From: Fictibacillus sp. BK138
Lineage (GTDB): Bacteria > Bacillota > Bacilli > Bacillales > Fictibacillaceae
Reading direction: 5' to 3'
NCBI RefSeq assembly: GCF_004216955.1
Contig: NZ_SGXL01000001.1
Span: forward strand, 1,763,413 to 1,827,412
DNA length: 64,000 bases
A program made the position numbers and the translations under genes. The notes beneath the pieces were generated by a model. It did not search any database. It had not been told where the DNA came from and saw only the letters and a program-made list of their open reading frames with translations. This document shows positions 8,079 through 17,700 of this stretch, one piece after another (position 1 is the first letter of the stretch; each line of letters begins with the position of its first letter).

Positions 8079-8375
8079 ATGAAAGGTATTCTGATTATCA
8101 TTAGTACATTCTTATCAGGTTTTCTTCTTTATTTTGCGTGGACGGATTATGTAGAAGAAGAATTTAAGATTACCGAATATAAAGGTCACATCGTTAACAA
8201 AATTCGATCTGAACAAGTCATAGATAGGGGAACTGTCTTCACTGTAGAGCCGAATTACAAGATTGTTCTTTCAACCGGGGAAGCATTAACAGTGCCTTTT
8301 CCCATTTATCAAAAATTAAATAAAGGTGAATATACCGTTTTGTTAAAACAAAACGATCGTATTATAATTCCATAG
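8079..8375 (+). CDS. Small membrane-anchored protein of unknown function
   Basis: The 98-residue product has one N-terminal hydrophobic helix (about residues 2-22), probably an uncleaved anchor or signal, followed by an acidic linker (DYVEEEFK) and a small beta-rich domain. A strong GAGGTGG site lies before ATG. I do not recognise the family. It is separated from the preceding YjdF-like gene by 111 nt and ends at a shared terminator. Confidence 0.6.
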   Translation: MKGILIIISTFLSGFLLYFAWTDYVEEEFKITEYKGHIVNKIRSEQVIDRGTVFTVEPNYKIVLSTGEALTVPFPIYQKLNKGEYTVLLKQNDRIIIP

Positions 8376-8378
8376 CAA

Positions 8379-8409
8379 AAAGCACACCCGGCTTGCTGGA
8401 GTGTGCTTT
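8379..8409. terminator. Bidirectional terminator between converging genes
   Basis: AAAGCACAC pairs with GTGTGCTTT, and the inner CCGGC/GCTGG extends the stem through one wobble. A run of A precedes it, giving a T-run for leftward transcription. It overlaps the last codon of ykoC and closes both converging units. Confidence 0.8.
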
Positions 8410-9199
8410 AATATCTTACATCTGTCACTGGAAACAGCGGGAATTCCGTTGCAAATAAATAACCTAAACTTATCATTAAAATAAAGTAACCAATAAATAA
8501 TAGATCAAAGATTGAAAACCCTAAATGATAATAATAAGTTCTTTCATTTGTCGAGTTAAACCTCTTTGCTTCCATCGCAACTGCAATACGAAAAGCTCTT
8601 CGTATACTTTGTGAAAGCAGAGGAATCGGCAGTGATTTAATATCCTTCAATAAACTCCTGATTCCTTTTTGACTGTGAACTCCTCGTACTTTCTGTGCAT
8701 CTAGAATGGTCTGTAATTCTTCAAACATGATTGGCATCAACCGAATCGCTGCCATAAAACTATAAGCATACTTTGGTTGCAATTTAAGCTGCTGCATCAG
8801 TGAATAAAATAGCAGGACTGGCTTTGTCGTCAAAACGAATGTCATACCCATCATCGCAAATACAAGCGCTCTAAAACCTAAGTGTAAACCGCGAAATAAA
8901 CTTTCCTCTGTAACGTTTACAATTCCCAATTTAAAGAGAGTTGTTTCCCCTTTTCCAAATAAAATCATTGAAACTGCCGTTGAAAAAAAAACAAGTAGAA
9001 AAGGTATGAGAAAAAGTAAGATCCGTTTATAGGAGTGACCTGTACAAAAGAAGAACAAGATAGAAACGGTAAATGTAAAAGTTATCATATCATTTAAATG
9101 ATGGATCATTACAACAAATACAAACAAAAATGTGAGTGTTATTAGTTTAAGAGCAGGGTTAACCTTATGCAGCCAACTTTCTTCAAAAGATATATTCAT
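8408..9199 (-). CDS. ykoC: ECF transporter transmembrane (EcfT) subunit
   Basis: This is the EcfT-type membrane subunit of the ECF vitamin transporter encoded by this operon. The protein (263 aa) has about five to six helices. It shows the cytosolic coupling motifs AMEAKRFNS near the C-terminus and an earlier DAQKVRG, the two Ala-x-x-x-Arg-Gly-like sites that dock into the ATPases. The gene overlaps ykoD by about 17 nt. GTG at 9208 is in frame, but GAGGG spacing favours ATG at 9199. It acts with YkoD (ATPase) and YkoE (substrate component), probably importing thiamine or hydroxymethylpyrimidine. Confidence 0.8.
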   Translation of the reverse strand: MNISFEESWLHKVNPALKLITLTFLFVFVVMIHHLNDMITFTFTVSILFFFCTGHSYKRILLFLIPFLLVFFSTAVSMILFGKGETTLFKLGIVNVTEESLFRGLHLGFRALVFAMMGMTFVLTTKPVLLFYSLMQQLKLQPKYAYSFMAAIRLMPIMFEELQTILDAQKVRGVHSQKGIRSLLKDIKSLPIPLLSQSIRRAFRIAVAMEAKRFNSTNERTYYYHLGFSIFDLLFIGYFILMISLGYLFATEFPLFPVTDVRY

Positions 9200-10652
9200 A
9201 CACATCACCCTCTGATCCTGTTTTCATATCATCCTTCTTCCAGTCGGTGATCACTTTTCCATTTTTCACTTTCCATACTGTTGTGGCAAAATGATGTATG
9301 ATATTTAAATCATGTGTAACCATGATGATGATCGTTCCCTTTTGGCTCTCTTCTTGCAACAATTCGAGCAGCTTAAATGTATTTTTAGAATCCTGACCAA
9401 AAGTAGGCTCATCCAATAGCAGTACCTGTGGATTTTGTATAAAAGCAGTGGCCACACTTAAACGCCTTTTTTCACCAAGAGACAGATGATAAGGATGTTG
9501 TTTCTGTTTATCTTTCAACCCGAATATTGTTAAGAGATCATTTGCCTTTTTAAAAACATCTGCATGACTCTCTTCGTTTCTTTGCCTTAGTTCATAAGTA
9601 ATCTCTTCTAAAACACTATTCGTTAGAAACTGATATTCAGGATTTTGAAAAACAAAATATGCTCTGTTATTCAGGTCAGCAAAGCTTTTTATGGAACATC
9701 CATCGATCCTGTAATCACCAGATGTTTTTAGTAATTGCATCAATGATAATAAGAGTGTACTTTTCCCAGCACCATTAGCTCCTGTAACGGCAATCCATTC
9801 TCCTGAATGAACAGCAGCTTTTTCTAAAGTAATCGCATTCTCTTTTTTTCTGTATCCTCGAAAGTTTTCTAAACGGAGCAGACTATCACTATGTTTCGTA
9901 AGAGTGTTTTGGACTTTTTCTTTTTTATATTCCTCCCATGCACTCGGATACCAAATTCCAAATCTTTTAAGCTCTTCTTTGAAATTAGAAAAAATGTAAG
10001 TTGAATTTCCATCCGCCATGATCTTTCCATCATGTGTAAACACGATAACTCGATCGATAACATCTATAATCTGATCAATTTTATGTTCAACGATGATTAT
10101 CGTCTTATCCTTTGAAATAGCTTTAACTGTATCCCATACTTCGGCAGTACCTTCTTCATCAATTAAAGCAGTTGGTTCATCTAAAAATATCACCTCAGGA
10201 TCTAAAGCTAAAACCGTTGCCAGTGCTAAACGCTGTTTCATTCCACCAGAAAGCGTTTGAATTTCCGTATGAATGTCATCCAGGCAGAGGCCTACAGTAG
10301 TTAGAAGCTCTTTAATTTTGACTGTCATCTCTTCCCTAGGTATTTGAAGATTTTCTAAAACAAACGCAATTTCTTCATCAACATATGGCATACAAAACTG
10401 AGAATCAGGATCCTGGAATACAAATCCCCATGAATAAGGGATTTGAATGCTCTCACTTTTAATGGGAATATCAATTGATTGAGGGATAAGACCAGATAAG
10501 ACTTGCAGAAGAGTAGATTTTCCGCATCCCGACGGACCAAGTAATAATACTTTTTCTCCTTCTTGAAATGAAATCGATAAATCTTTAAATAATAATCCTT
10601 TCTCTTCTGGAAACTTTAATCTTAACTTATTAACGGATGCAATACATTCCAT
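9183..10652 (-). CDS. ykoD: ECF transporter double ATPase
   Basis: This protein (489 aa) is two ABC ATPase domains in one chain, equivalent to a fused EcfA-EcfA' pair. The first half has Walker A LLGPSGCGKST (about 37-47), signature LSGGMKQ and Walker B VIFLDEPT. The second has Walker A VTGANGAGKST (about 289-299), a less usual signature LSLGEKRR, and LLLDEPT. Both switch-loop His residues (VEHK and VTHD) are present, so both sites look competent. It lies between ykoE and ykoC with 14 nt upstream spacing and a downstream overlap, a tight operon under the TPP riboswitch. Confidence 0.88.
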   Translation of the reverse strand: MECIASVNKLRLKFPEEKGLLFKDLSISFQEGEKVLLLGPSGCGKSTLLQVLSGLIPQSIDIPIKSESIQIPYSWGFVFQDPDSQFCMPYVDEEIAFVLENLQIPREEMTVKIKELLTTVGLCLDDIHTEIQTLSGGMKQRLALATVLALDPEVIFLDEPTALIDEEGTAEVWDTVKAISKDKTIIIVEHKIDQIIDVIDRVIVFTHDGKIMADGNSTYIFSNFKEELKRFGIWYPSAWEEYKKEKVQNTLTKHSDSLLRLENFRGYRKKENAITLEKAAVHSGEWIAVTGANGAGKSTLLLSLMQLLKTSGDYRIDGCSIKSFADLNNRAYFVFQNPEYQFLTNSVLEEITYELRQRNEESHADVFKKANDLLTIFGLKDKQKQHPYHLSLGEKRRLSVATAFIQNPQVLLLDEPTFGQDSKNTFKLLELLQEESQKGTIIIMVTHDLNIIHHFATTVWKVKNGKVITDWKKDDMKTGSEGDVYEYIF

Positions 10653-10666
10653 ACAATAACACCTCT

Positions 10667-11248
10667 TTATTGATCCAATGAATTAAAATCCTTTTGTGAC
10701 GAAGATCTGACGAGATTGGTTACACCAGTAGCTTCAAGGGCCTTAACGATGGAAATTGCTAATACTCCAGTAAAAAGAATGGTTCCGATAAATCTGAATG
10801 CCATATAGAGGATAAGATTCCAAGTTGATAAATCTCCAATATATCCTTTATAAAAGTCCAAAATTAAAGATCCTATGCAAGAACTTATCCCTGCCATAGA
10901 AACCGCTAATAAATCATAACGCTTATATCTAAATGCCATGAGTAAGAGTTCAGCAAATAAACCTTGAATGATTCCATATAATAAAACTTCTAGCCCGAAT
11001 TCTGATCCCATTAGAAATTCTCCTGAAGAAGCAGCAACTTCTGCAAGAAGAGCCACTCCTGGCTTACGTATGATCAAAAATGCCACTGTTGCAGCCATAA
11101 ACCACATTCCATAGATTAATTGATCAATGTGAATACCCAACGGCTTAACAGCATAATAGAGAGGTCCCCATATTTTATAAAGAATTCCAAAACCGATCGA
11201 AATTACAATTGTGACTAATATATCAGTCAACTTTAATCTGTTAGACAT
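10667..11248 (-). CDS. ykoE: ECF thiamine/HMP transporter substrate component
   Basis: YkoE is the integral membrane S-component that binds the vitamin precursor for the YkoDC ECF module. The product (193 aa) has about six hydrophobic segments and the family-type opening KLTDILVTIVISIGFG and YAVKPLGIHIDQLIYGMWF. ATG at 11266 is in frame but overlaps the AAAGGAG ribosome binding site, so the start is placed at 11248, overlapping the tenA stop by 8 nt. Position in a TPP-riboswitch operon next to tenA supports thiamine or hydroxymethylpyrimidine (HMP) as substrate. The usual fourth partner gene ykoF is absent here. Confidence 0.83.
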   Translation of the reverse strand: MSNRLKLTDILVTIVISIGFGILYKIWGPLYYAVKPLGIHIDQLIYGMWFMAATVAFLIIRKPGVALLAEVAASSGEFLMGSEFGLEVLLYGIIQGLFAELLLMAFRYKRYDLLAVSMAGISSCIGSLILDFYKGYIGDLSTWNLILYMAFRFIGTILFTGVLAISIVKALEATGVTNLVRSSSQKDFNSLDQ

Positions 11249-11948
11249 TTTCAGTTCTCCTTTCATTGCTTAAAGTACGCGTTGGAACCGGCCATTTTTC
11301 CAATGAGAAAGCCATCTCCCAAAACAAATATTCATACTGGCAGCTGAGTAAAAAGTGCTGTGTCATTTTTTTTCTTTCAGCGTGACTAGCATTCTCTGCT
11401 AAGTTATCTAATCGGTTTATTTGTTCTTGAACCAGCTGGCCAAACCATTCTCCTCCGTATGCGGCGATCCATTCCTGGTATATAGGTTCTTTTGGCTCAG
11501 CTCCATCAAATCTTTCTCCGATTTCATGATAAATCCAATAGCATGGAAGAATAGCAGCAATTATTTCTCCTAAACTTCCAGAATCAGCAACTCGATACAA
11601 ATGTGAAGTGTAATTATAAGCGGTTGGTGCAGGCTCAAATTTGGCTAGATCTTCTCCAGTGATATGAAGTTGTTTAATAAACTTTTCATGCAGCGCTAAC
11701 TCTGCCTCATTCGTCCCTTGAGCATGTGCAGCCATTCTGGAAGTTGTATATAAATCCTCAGCTCTTGCAGCCCCTAATGCTTGAATTCTTGCAAAATGAG
11801 ATAAGTAATAAGAATCTTGCAGCACATAATATTTAAAATTTTCTAAAGGCAGAGTTCCCTCTGCAATTCCTGTTACGAATGGGTGATTAAGATTGGCTTC
11901 CCAGATTTGGTCAGCTTGTTTACGCAGTTCTTCAGTAAATGCAGGCAT
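11241..11948 (-). CDS. tenA: Aminopyrimidine aminohydrolase / thiaminase II
   Basis: TenA (235 aa) hydrolyses aminopyrimidine breakdown products of thiamine to HMP, which re-enters thiamine synthesis. The catalytic Cys lies in the AILPCYWIYHEIG segment (near residue 135), and the C-terminal YEYLFWEMAF carries the conserved Glu (near 205). YYVLQDSYYL and the all-alpha layout fit the family. A strong GAGGAGG site precedes ATG. It is the first gene of tenA-ykoE-ykoD-ykoC, directly behind a TPP riboswitch, so the operon should be off when TPP is plentiful. Confidence 0.93.
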   Translation of the reverse strand: MPAFTEELRKQADQIWEANLNHPFVTGIAEGTLPLENFKYYVLQDSYYLSHFARIQALGAARAEDLYTTSRMAAHAQGTNEAELALHEKFIKQLHITGEDLAKFEPAPTAYNYTSHLYRVADSGSLGEIIAAILPCYWIYHEIGERFDGAEPKEPIYQEWIAAYGGEWFGQLVQEQINRLDNLAENASHAERKKMTQHFLLSCQYEYLFWEMAFSLEKWPVPTRTLSNERRTENV

Positions 11949-11980
11949 AAAAAATCCTCCTCAAGATAGTTTTTAACCAA

Positions 11981-12013
11981 CAAAAAAACCACTTTCAGCA
12001 ATAGAAAGTGGTT
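11981..12013 (-). terminator. Expression-platform terminator of the TPP riboswitch
   Basis: A 10-bp stem (11987-11996 with 12004-12013) has a 7-nt loop and is followed by seven T on the minus strand. It lies between the aptamer and the tenA ribosome binding site, as expected for transcriptional control by TPP. Confidence 0.85.
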
Positions 12014-12049
12014 GTATAGAAACACTAATAAGTCAAATAGTTTCCGTAA

Positions 12050-12145
12050 CAGCCACTTCCCTACGCTGGTATAATCCAGATCAGGTTCTAAGAGTCTCGA
12101 AGTCAAACTTCAATCTCAGCCTTTAAAAGGCACCCCTAGTGGTTT
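12050..12145 (-). promoter_or_regulatory. TPP riboswitch (THI element)
   Basis: On the minus strand the conserved THI parts appear in order: GGGGTGCC near the 5' end, GGCTGAGA, then ACCTGATCTGGAT with TACCAGCGTAGGGAAGTGG. The outer CCACT/AGTGG helix closes the aptamer. It controls tenA-ykoEDC. Confidence 0.95.
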
Positions 12146-12219
12146 CGTAAAATTATTAAGTTGGTATTATGTTTTAAATCATAACAGGCTAGTTATAATT
12201 GTCAACTAAAATAGCAAAT

Positions 12220-12245
12220 AAAAAAGATGGATCTCTCCATCTTTT
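12220..12245 (-). terminator. Terminator of ppaC
   Basis: AAAAGATGGA (12222-12231) and TCCATCTTTT (12236-12245) form a 10-bp stem with a 4-nt loop. T-rich sequence follows on the minus strand, just after the ppaC stop codon. Confidence 0.8.
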
Positions 12246-12255
12246 AATTTTGATA

Positions 12256-13185
12256 TTATTTGCTCATTGCTTCTGTTAATACAGGTACAATCTGCTTTTT
12301 ACGTGAAACTACACCTTTTAATACTGCTGTATTGTTTTCAAGCTTTACATTATATGCGTCTTCAACAGACTGGGCTCTTTTTCCGAGTGCAAGTGCAGTT
12401 GAGTCATTTGTTAAGATGTCTGTTACCACGAACATGAACAGGTCCAAATCTTTTTCATCAATTACTTTCGAAATTGCCGTTTCTAGGTCGTCTTGATGTT
12501 TCAATACATCACTTGCATCTACTGTATTTACTTGAGCAACTTCTACTTTGCTTGCACCAATGTTAAATTCTTTTGCATCAAGAGAGATTAGCTCTTCAAT
12601 GGACTTATCGCTTAAGTCTGCTCCTGCTTTCAGCATCTCAAGACCGTAAGTCTCTGCATCAACGCCAGCGATTTCAGCCAGCTCTCGAGCTGCTTCAACA
12701 TCTTCTTCTGTGCATGTTGGGGATTTGAATAATAGAGAATCAGAAATAATAGCAGAAAGCATTAATCCAGCAATGTTCTTTTCTACTTTTATTCCTTTTT
12801 CTTTATAGATCTTATTTAGGATCGTGGCTGTACACCCAACAGGTTCAGCGCGGTAATACAATGGGTCACTTGTTTCAAAGTTGGCGATGCGGTGATGATC
12901 GATAACTTCTAACACACGTACTTTATCAATGTCATTAGCACTTTGCTGACGTTCATTATGGTCTACTAAGATAACAGCGTTTGTTTCATCGGAAACAGTT
13001 TCCACTAAGCGAGGAAGATCTGCTTTAAAATAATCAAGTGCATGTTTTGTTTCACCATTGATCTCGCCTAAGCGAACAGGCTCAACATTTTGTCCAAGTT
13101 TTGTTTTTAGATCTGCATAAACGATTGCAGATGTTATTGTGTCAGTATCGGGATTTTTATGACCAAAAATAAGTACTTTTTCCAT
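12256..13185 (-). CDS. ppaC: Manganese-dependent inorganic pyrophosphatase (family II)
   Basis: The product (309 aa, normal family length) hydrolyses pyrophosphate in the cytosol. The DHH-phosphoesterase metal ligands are visible: [10 protein letters not shown] at 7-16, DHNE near 74, and the DHHRI motif near 96-100. The C-terminal SRKKQIVP loop carries the substrate-binding SRKKQ motif. ATAAGGAG precedes ATG. It is a single-gene unit with its own terminator, between the TPP-regulated operon and gltAB. Confidence 0.95.
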   Translation of the reverse strand: MEKVLIFGHKNPDTDTITSAIVYADLKTKLGQNVEPVRLGEINGETKHALDYFKADLPRLVETVSDETNAVILVDHNERQQSANDIDKVRVLEVIDHHRIANFETSDPLYYRAEPVGCTATILNKIYKEKGIKVEKNIAGLMLSAIISDSLLFKSPTCTEEDVEAARELAEIAGVDAETYGLEMLKAGADLSDKSIEELISLDAKEFNIGASKVEVAQVNTVDASDVLKHQDDLETAISKVIDEKDLDLFMFVVTDILTNDSTALALGKRAQSVEDAYNVKLENNTAVLKGVVSRKKQIVPVLTEAMSK

Positions 13186-13290
13186 GCTTCTACTCCTTAT
13201 TTATAAATAGAATTTTCATAGCCAGCCCTTATTTTATCATAGAATAAACGCTTTTGGCTTTTAGAGTTTATTGTAGCATGGAAAAAACAC

Positions 13291-14769
13291 TTAAGGCAAA
13301 ACCGTACTGCCCATTAGATGTTTATCAACTTCTTTGGCACAGTCGCGTCCTTCTTGGATTGCCCAGACGATTAAACTTTGCCCCCGTCTGGAATCGCCAG
13401 CTGCAAATACACCATCTACGTTTGTTTTATAATCCCCATGGTTCGCATCTACTTTATTATTCTTTGTTTCCACACCAAATTGTTTCAATACTGGTTGTTC
13501 CGTTCCTTCAAAACCAATTGCAATAAACACAAGGTCTGCAGGCCATACTTTCTCTGTACCTGGAATTTCTTCAAATGAAAGATTACCATTTTCATCTGAT
13601 GTTCTTTTCATTTGAATCGTATGGAGTTCTTTTAAATTTCCATTTTCATCAGCAACCAATTTTTTTGTTTGAACCGAATATTCTCTTGGATCTGATCCGA
13701 ATTGTGCAGTTGCTTCTTCATAAGCGTAATCCATCGTGAAGATATAAGGCTGTTCTGGCCACATGTTTGTTTTGCTTCTTACATCCGGTAACTTAGGATG
13801 CTTTCCGAATTGAACAACACTTTTACATTTTTGGCGTAAAGCAGTCGCGACACAGTCTGCACCAGTATCACCGCCGCCGATTACAATAACATTTTTATCT
13901 TTTGCGTCTATTAGCGGTTCGCTGATTTTATCATTTAATAATCGTTTAGTGGATTGAGTTAAATATTTCATGGCAAAGTGTACGCCTTTTGCTTCTCTTC
14001 CCTCAAGATCCAGATCTCTTTGTTTTTGAGCACCAGTGCAAAGAATTACTGAATCAAAGTCAGCTTGAAGATCTTCGGGCATAACATCTTTTCCGATTTC
14101 CGTATTCAGAACAAAATCAATGCCTTCTTGTCTTAAAAGTGTGATTCTACGCTTCACAATATCTTTATCAAGCTTCATGTTTGGAATACCATACGTGAGA
14201 AGGCCTCCAGCACGGTTATCTCTCTCAAAAACAGTTACAGCGTGTCCTGCCTGGTTCAACTGATCCGCAGCCGCAAGTCCAGCTGGTCCAGAGCCGACAA
14301 TAGCAATTCTTCTTCCTGTACGTTTTTTAGGAATTCTCGGTTTAATCCACCCATTTTCAAAGCCTTTATCAATAATAGCTCGTTCAATATTCTTAATAGT
14401 AACGGCTGGCCCCGCTAATTCGACCGTACATGATCCTTCACAAGGAGCAGGACAAACTCGTCCAGTAAATTCAGGGAAGTTATTTGTTTTTATTAAACGT
14501 TCTAGTGCTTCTTTCCATTTTCCGCGGTATACAAGATCGTTCCATTCAGGAATCAGATTATTGATGGGACAGCCTGATGCTGCCCCGTTGATTTCAATAC
14601 CGATATGGCAAAATGGTGTACCGCAATCCATACATCTTGCACTTTGTCTTTTAAGCATATCTTCCGGCTGTTTTTCTGTATATTCTTTCCAATCCTTCAG
14701 ACGGTGGAGAGGTTTTCTCTCTTTTGTATCTTCTCGCGGGAATTCCAAAAATCCGGTTGGTTTACCCAT
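13291..14769 (-). CDS. gltB: Glutamate synthase small (beta) subunit
   Basis: GltB (492 aa) supplies electrons from NADPH to the large subunit. It has N-terminal Fe-S cysteines ([10 protein letters not shown] near 47-56, then CPINN, and CPAPCEGSC near 108-116), an FAD-binding [13 protein letters not shown] near 155, and an NADPH-binding GGGDTGADC near 297. ATG at 14787 is in frame but covers the AAAGGAG site; ATG at 14769 gives the usual length. It starts 25 nt after gltA and forms the gltAB operon for ammonium assimilation. Confidence 0.95.
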   Translation of the reverse strand: MGKPTGFLEFPREDTKERKPLHRLKDWKEYTEKQPEDMLKRQSARCMDCGTPFCHIGIEINGAASGCPINNLIPEWNDLVYRGKWKEALERLIKTNNFPEFTGRVCPAPCEGSCTVELAGPAVTIKNIERAIIDKGFENGWIKPRIPKKRTGRRIAIVGSGPAGLAAADQLNQAGHAVTVFERDNRAGGLLTYGIPNMKLDKDIVKRRITLLRQEGIDFVLNTEIGKDVMPEDLQADFDSVILCTGAQKQRDLDLEGREAKGVHFAMKYLTQSTKRLLNDKISEPLIDAKDKNVIVIGGGDTGADCVATALRQKCKSVVQFGKHPKLPDVRSKTNMWPEQPYIFTMDYAYEEATAQFGSDPREYSVQTKKLVADENGNLKELHTIQMKRTSDENGNLSFEEIPGTEKVWPADLVFIAIGFEGTEQPVLKQFGVETKNNKVDANHGDYKTNVDGVFAAGDSRRGQSLIVWAIQEGRDCAKEVDKHLMGSTVLP

Positions 14770-14794
14770 GATTATCTCTCCTTTCATCTTATGC

Positions 14795-17700
14795 TTACTT
14801 TAGAATCAATTTTGTTGGACCAGGACTCCCTGCTGGTGTTTTAGCAGCAGATCTTGCTTCAAATGCACTCATAACAGCTTCCTGATCTGATAAACCGGCT
14901 TGTTTCTCATCCTCGATTCTCTTAATCATTTCCTTATAATCTTTCGGTATTACTTTTACAAAGTGTGATTGAGCTGATTTCCAGTTCTCTAGAATTGCTG
15001 CAGCCTTTCTACTTTGTGTATATGAAAAGTGGTTTAAAATTAATTGTTTAACTGATTCAGTCTCATGATGGTCAACCAGTCTTTCAAACTCAATACCTTC
15101 TTTATTGCAAAGCCTCTTAAACATAAGGGGCTGATGAGTGTAAATATAGGCGATCCCTCCGCTCATTCCAGCTGCAAAGTTTTTGCCCACATCTCCTAAA
15201 ACTACGACATTTCCGCCTGTCATATACTCACAGCCATGGTCGCCAATACCTTCAACGACAATGTTTGCGCCGCTGTTTCTGACAGCAAACCTTTCACCAG
15301 CCAGACCATTGATATAAGCTTCTCCGCTCGTTGCGCCATAGAACGCAACATTACCTACAATCACATTATCATCCGCAAGGTATTCTGCTGTTTTTGGAGG
15401 AGCAACGATCATCTTTCCGCCTGACAGACCTTTCCCAAAATAATCATTGCTATCTCCATTCAGGTATAGAGACATCCCGCGCGGAATAAATGCACCAAAG
15501 CTTTGTCCCGCAGATCCGGTAAAGTTAAGGGTAACTGTATCTTCAGGTAATCCTTCTTCTCCAAATCGTTTAGTAATCTCACTGCCTGCAATCGTACCGG
15601 CAACACGGTTTGTGTTTTTTATTGGAAGGTTTATAGATACCGCTTTTTGCTGTTCAAGTACAGGGTTTAGTTTAGGAAGTATTTCTTGTATATCTAATGA
15701 TTGATCAATCTTGTGATTTTGAACAGTCTTGCAAGTTCGTACACCTTCAGGCTGATATAAAAGTCTTGAAAGATCCAAGTGTTTTGCCTTCCAGTGTGCA
15801 GCCGCACGCTCACCAACAGTTAATACGTCAGTGCGGCCAACCATTTCATCCATTGTCCTAAATCCAAGCTGTGCCATGATTTCACGGATCTCTTCTGCAA
15901 CAAACATCATGTAGTTCACAACATGATCAGGATCACCCATAAATTTCTTTCTAAGTTCTGGATTTTGTGTAGCGACTCCGACCGGACAAGTATCGAGATG
16001 ACAGGCACGCATCATCACGCATCCTAAGACAACTAACGGAGCAGTCGCGAATCCATATTCCTCAGCCCCTAGTAGAGCAGCAAGTACTACATCTTTACCA
16101 GTCATTAGTTTACCGTCTGTTTCTAGCGTCACACGTTCACGAAGTCCGTTCAACATAAGCGTTTGATGAGTTTCAGCAAGACCGAGCTCCCATGGAAGTC
16201 CAGTATGCTTGATACTCGTTTTAGGAGATGCACCTGTTCCTCCGTCATAACCGCTGATTACGATAACATCAGCAGCGCCTTTTGCTACACCTGCAGCAAT
16301 CGTACCTACACCTGATTTTGCTACAAGTTTTACACTGATTCTTGCGGCGCGGTTTGCATTCTTTAAATCGTGTATAAGCTGAGCCATATCTTCAATCGAA
16401 TAGATATCATGATGCGGCGGTGGTGAGATCAGACCGACACCAGGAGTTGAACCACGAACGTCAGCAACCCAAGGATAAACTTTGTTGCCAGGCAGCTGAC
16501 CTCCTTCACCAGGCTTAGCCCCCTGAGCCATCTTGATCTGCAGTTCATCTGCATTCACTAAGTAATGACTTTTCACTCCGAATCTTCCTGAAGCAACTTG
16601 TTTGATGCTGCTTCTTCTGTGGTTTCCATTCTCATCTGGGATGAACCGGGCTGGATGTTCTCCGCCTTCACCACTATTGCTTTTGCCGCCTAACCGGTTC
16701 ATGGCAATCGCTAGTGATTCGTGCGCCTCAGCACTCAGTGATCCGAATGACATCGCTCCGGTCTTAAATCTCTTAACGATGGTTTCTACAGGTTCAACTT
16801 CATCAAGAGGAATACTTTTCACTTCAGGTTTGAACGAAAATAAGTTTCTTAAGAATGTTGTTCGCTCATCATCGGCTAGTTTAGAAAACGTTTTGAATAA
16901 TGAGTAGTCATTCTTACGGCAAGCCCATTGCAGGGTATGAATCGTTTTTGGATTAAAGGCATGATGTTCACCTGAGTTTCTCCATTGGAAGTCACTTCCT
17001 GAATCTAAAGTGTCCTCAATCGTTTCCATAAACCCTTCTTGATGTCGCAGCTGGGCTTCTTTTTGGATCTCAGCCAGTGTGATGCCATCAATTTGAGAGG
17101 CAGTTGCAGGAAAATAACGATCAATTACTTCTTTTCCAATACCCACCGCTTCAAAGATTTGAGCACCTCGATAACTTTGAACAGTGGAAATACCCATTTT
17201 TGACATCACTTTAACAATTCCGTCAGTTACACCTTTTTTATACTTTTTTACTGTCTCTTGAAGTGAGAGCTTAATATGCCCCTCTTCAATTGCTTCTTCA
17301 AACGTTTTATAAGTCAGATATGGATAGATTGCATCTGCACCATATCCAATTAAGGCAGCAAAGTGATGGACTTCTCTTACCTCACCAGCTTCAACGATCA
17401 AGCTAACTTTTGTACGTAAGCCTTTCTGTACAAGATAATGGTGTAAAGAACTCACCGCAAGCAGGACCGGCATTGGTGTTTGAGAAGGATTCATATCTCG
17501 ATCCGATAAGATAAGGATACTTGCACCATCGGAAATGGCTTTTTCTGCTTTCTTTTGAAAAGAGATCAAATCGGTTTCCAAATCTTCTGAAAAAAGTGTT
17601 TGCAATATAGCGGGTTTAAAGTCAGTAATGTTATTTTCTTTTATTTGATTAAATTCATTTGTTGTCAATACTGGAGAATCCAATTGAATTCTGCGGGCGT

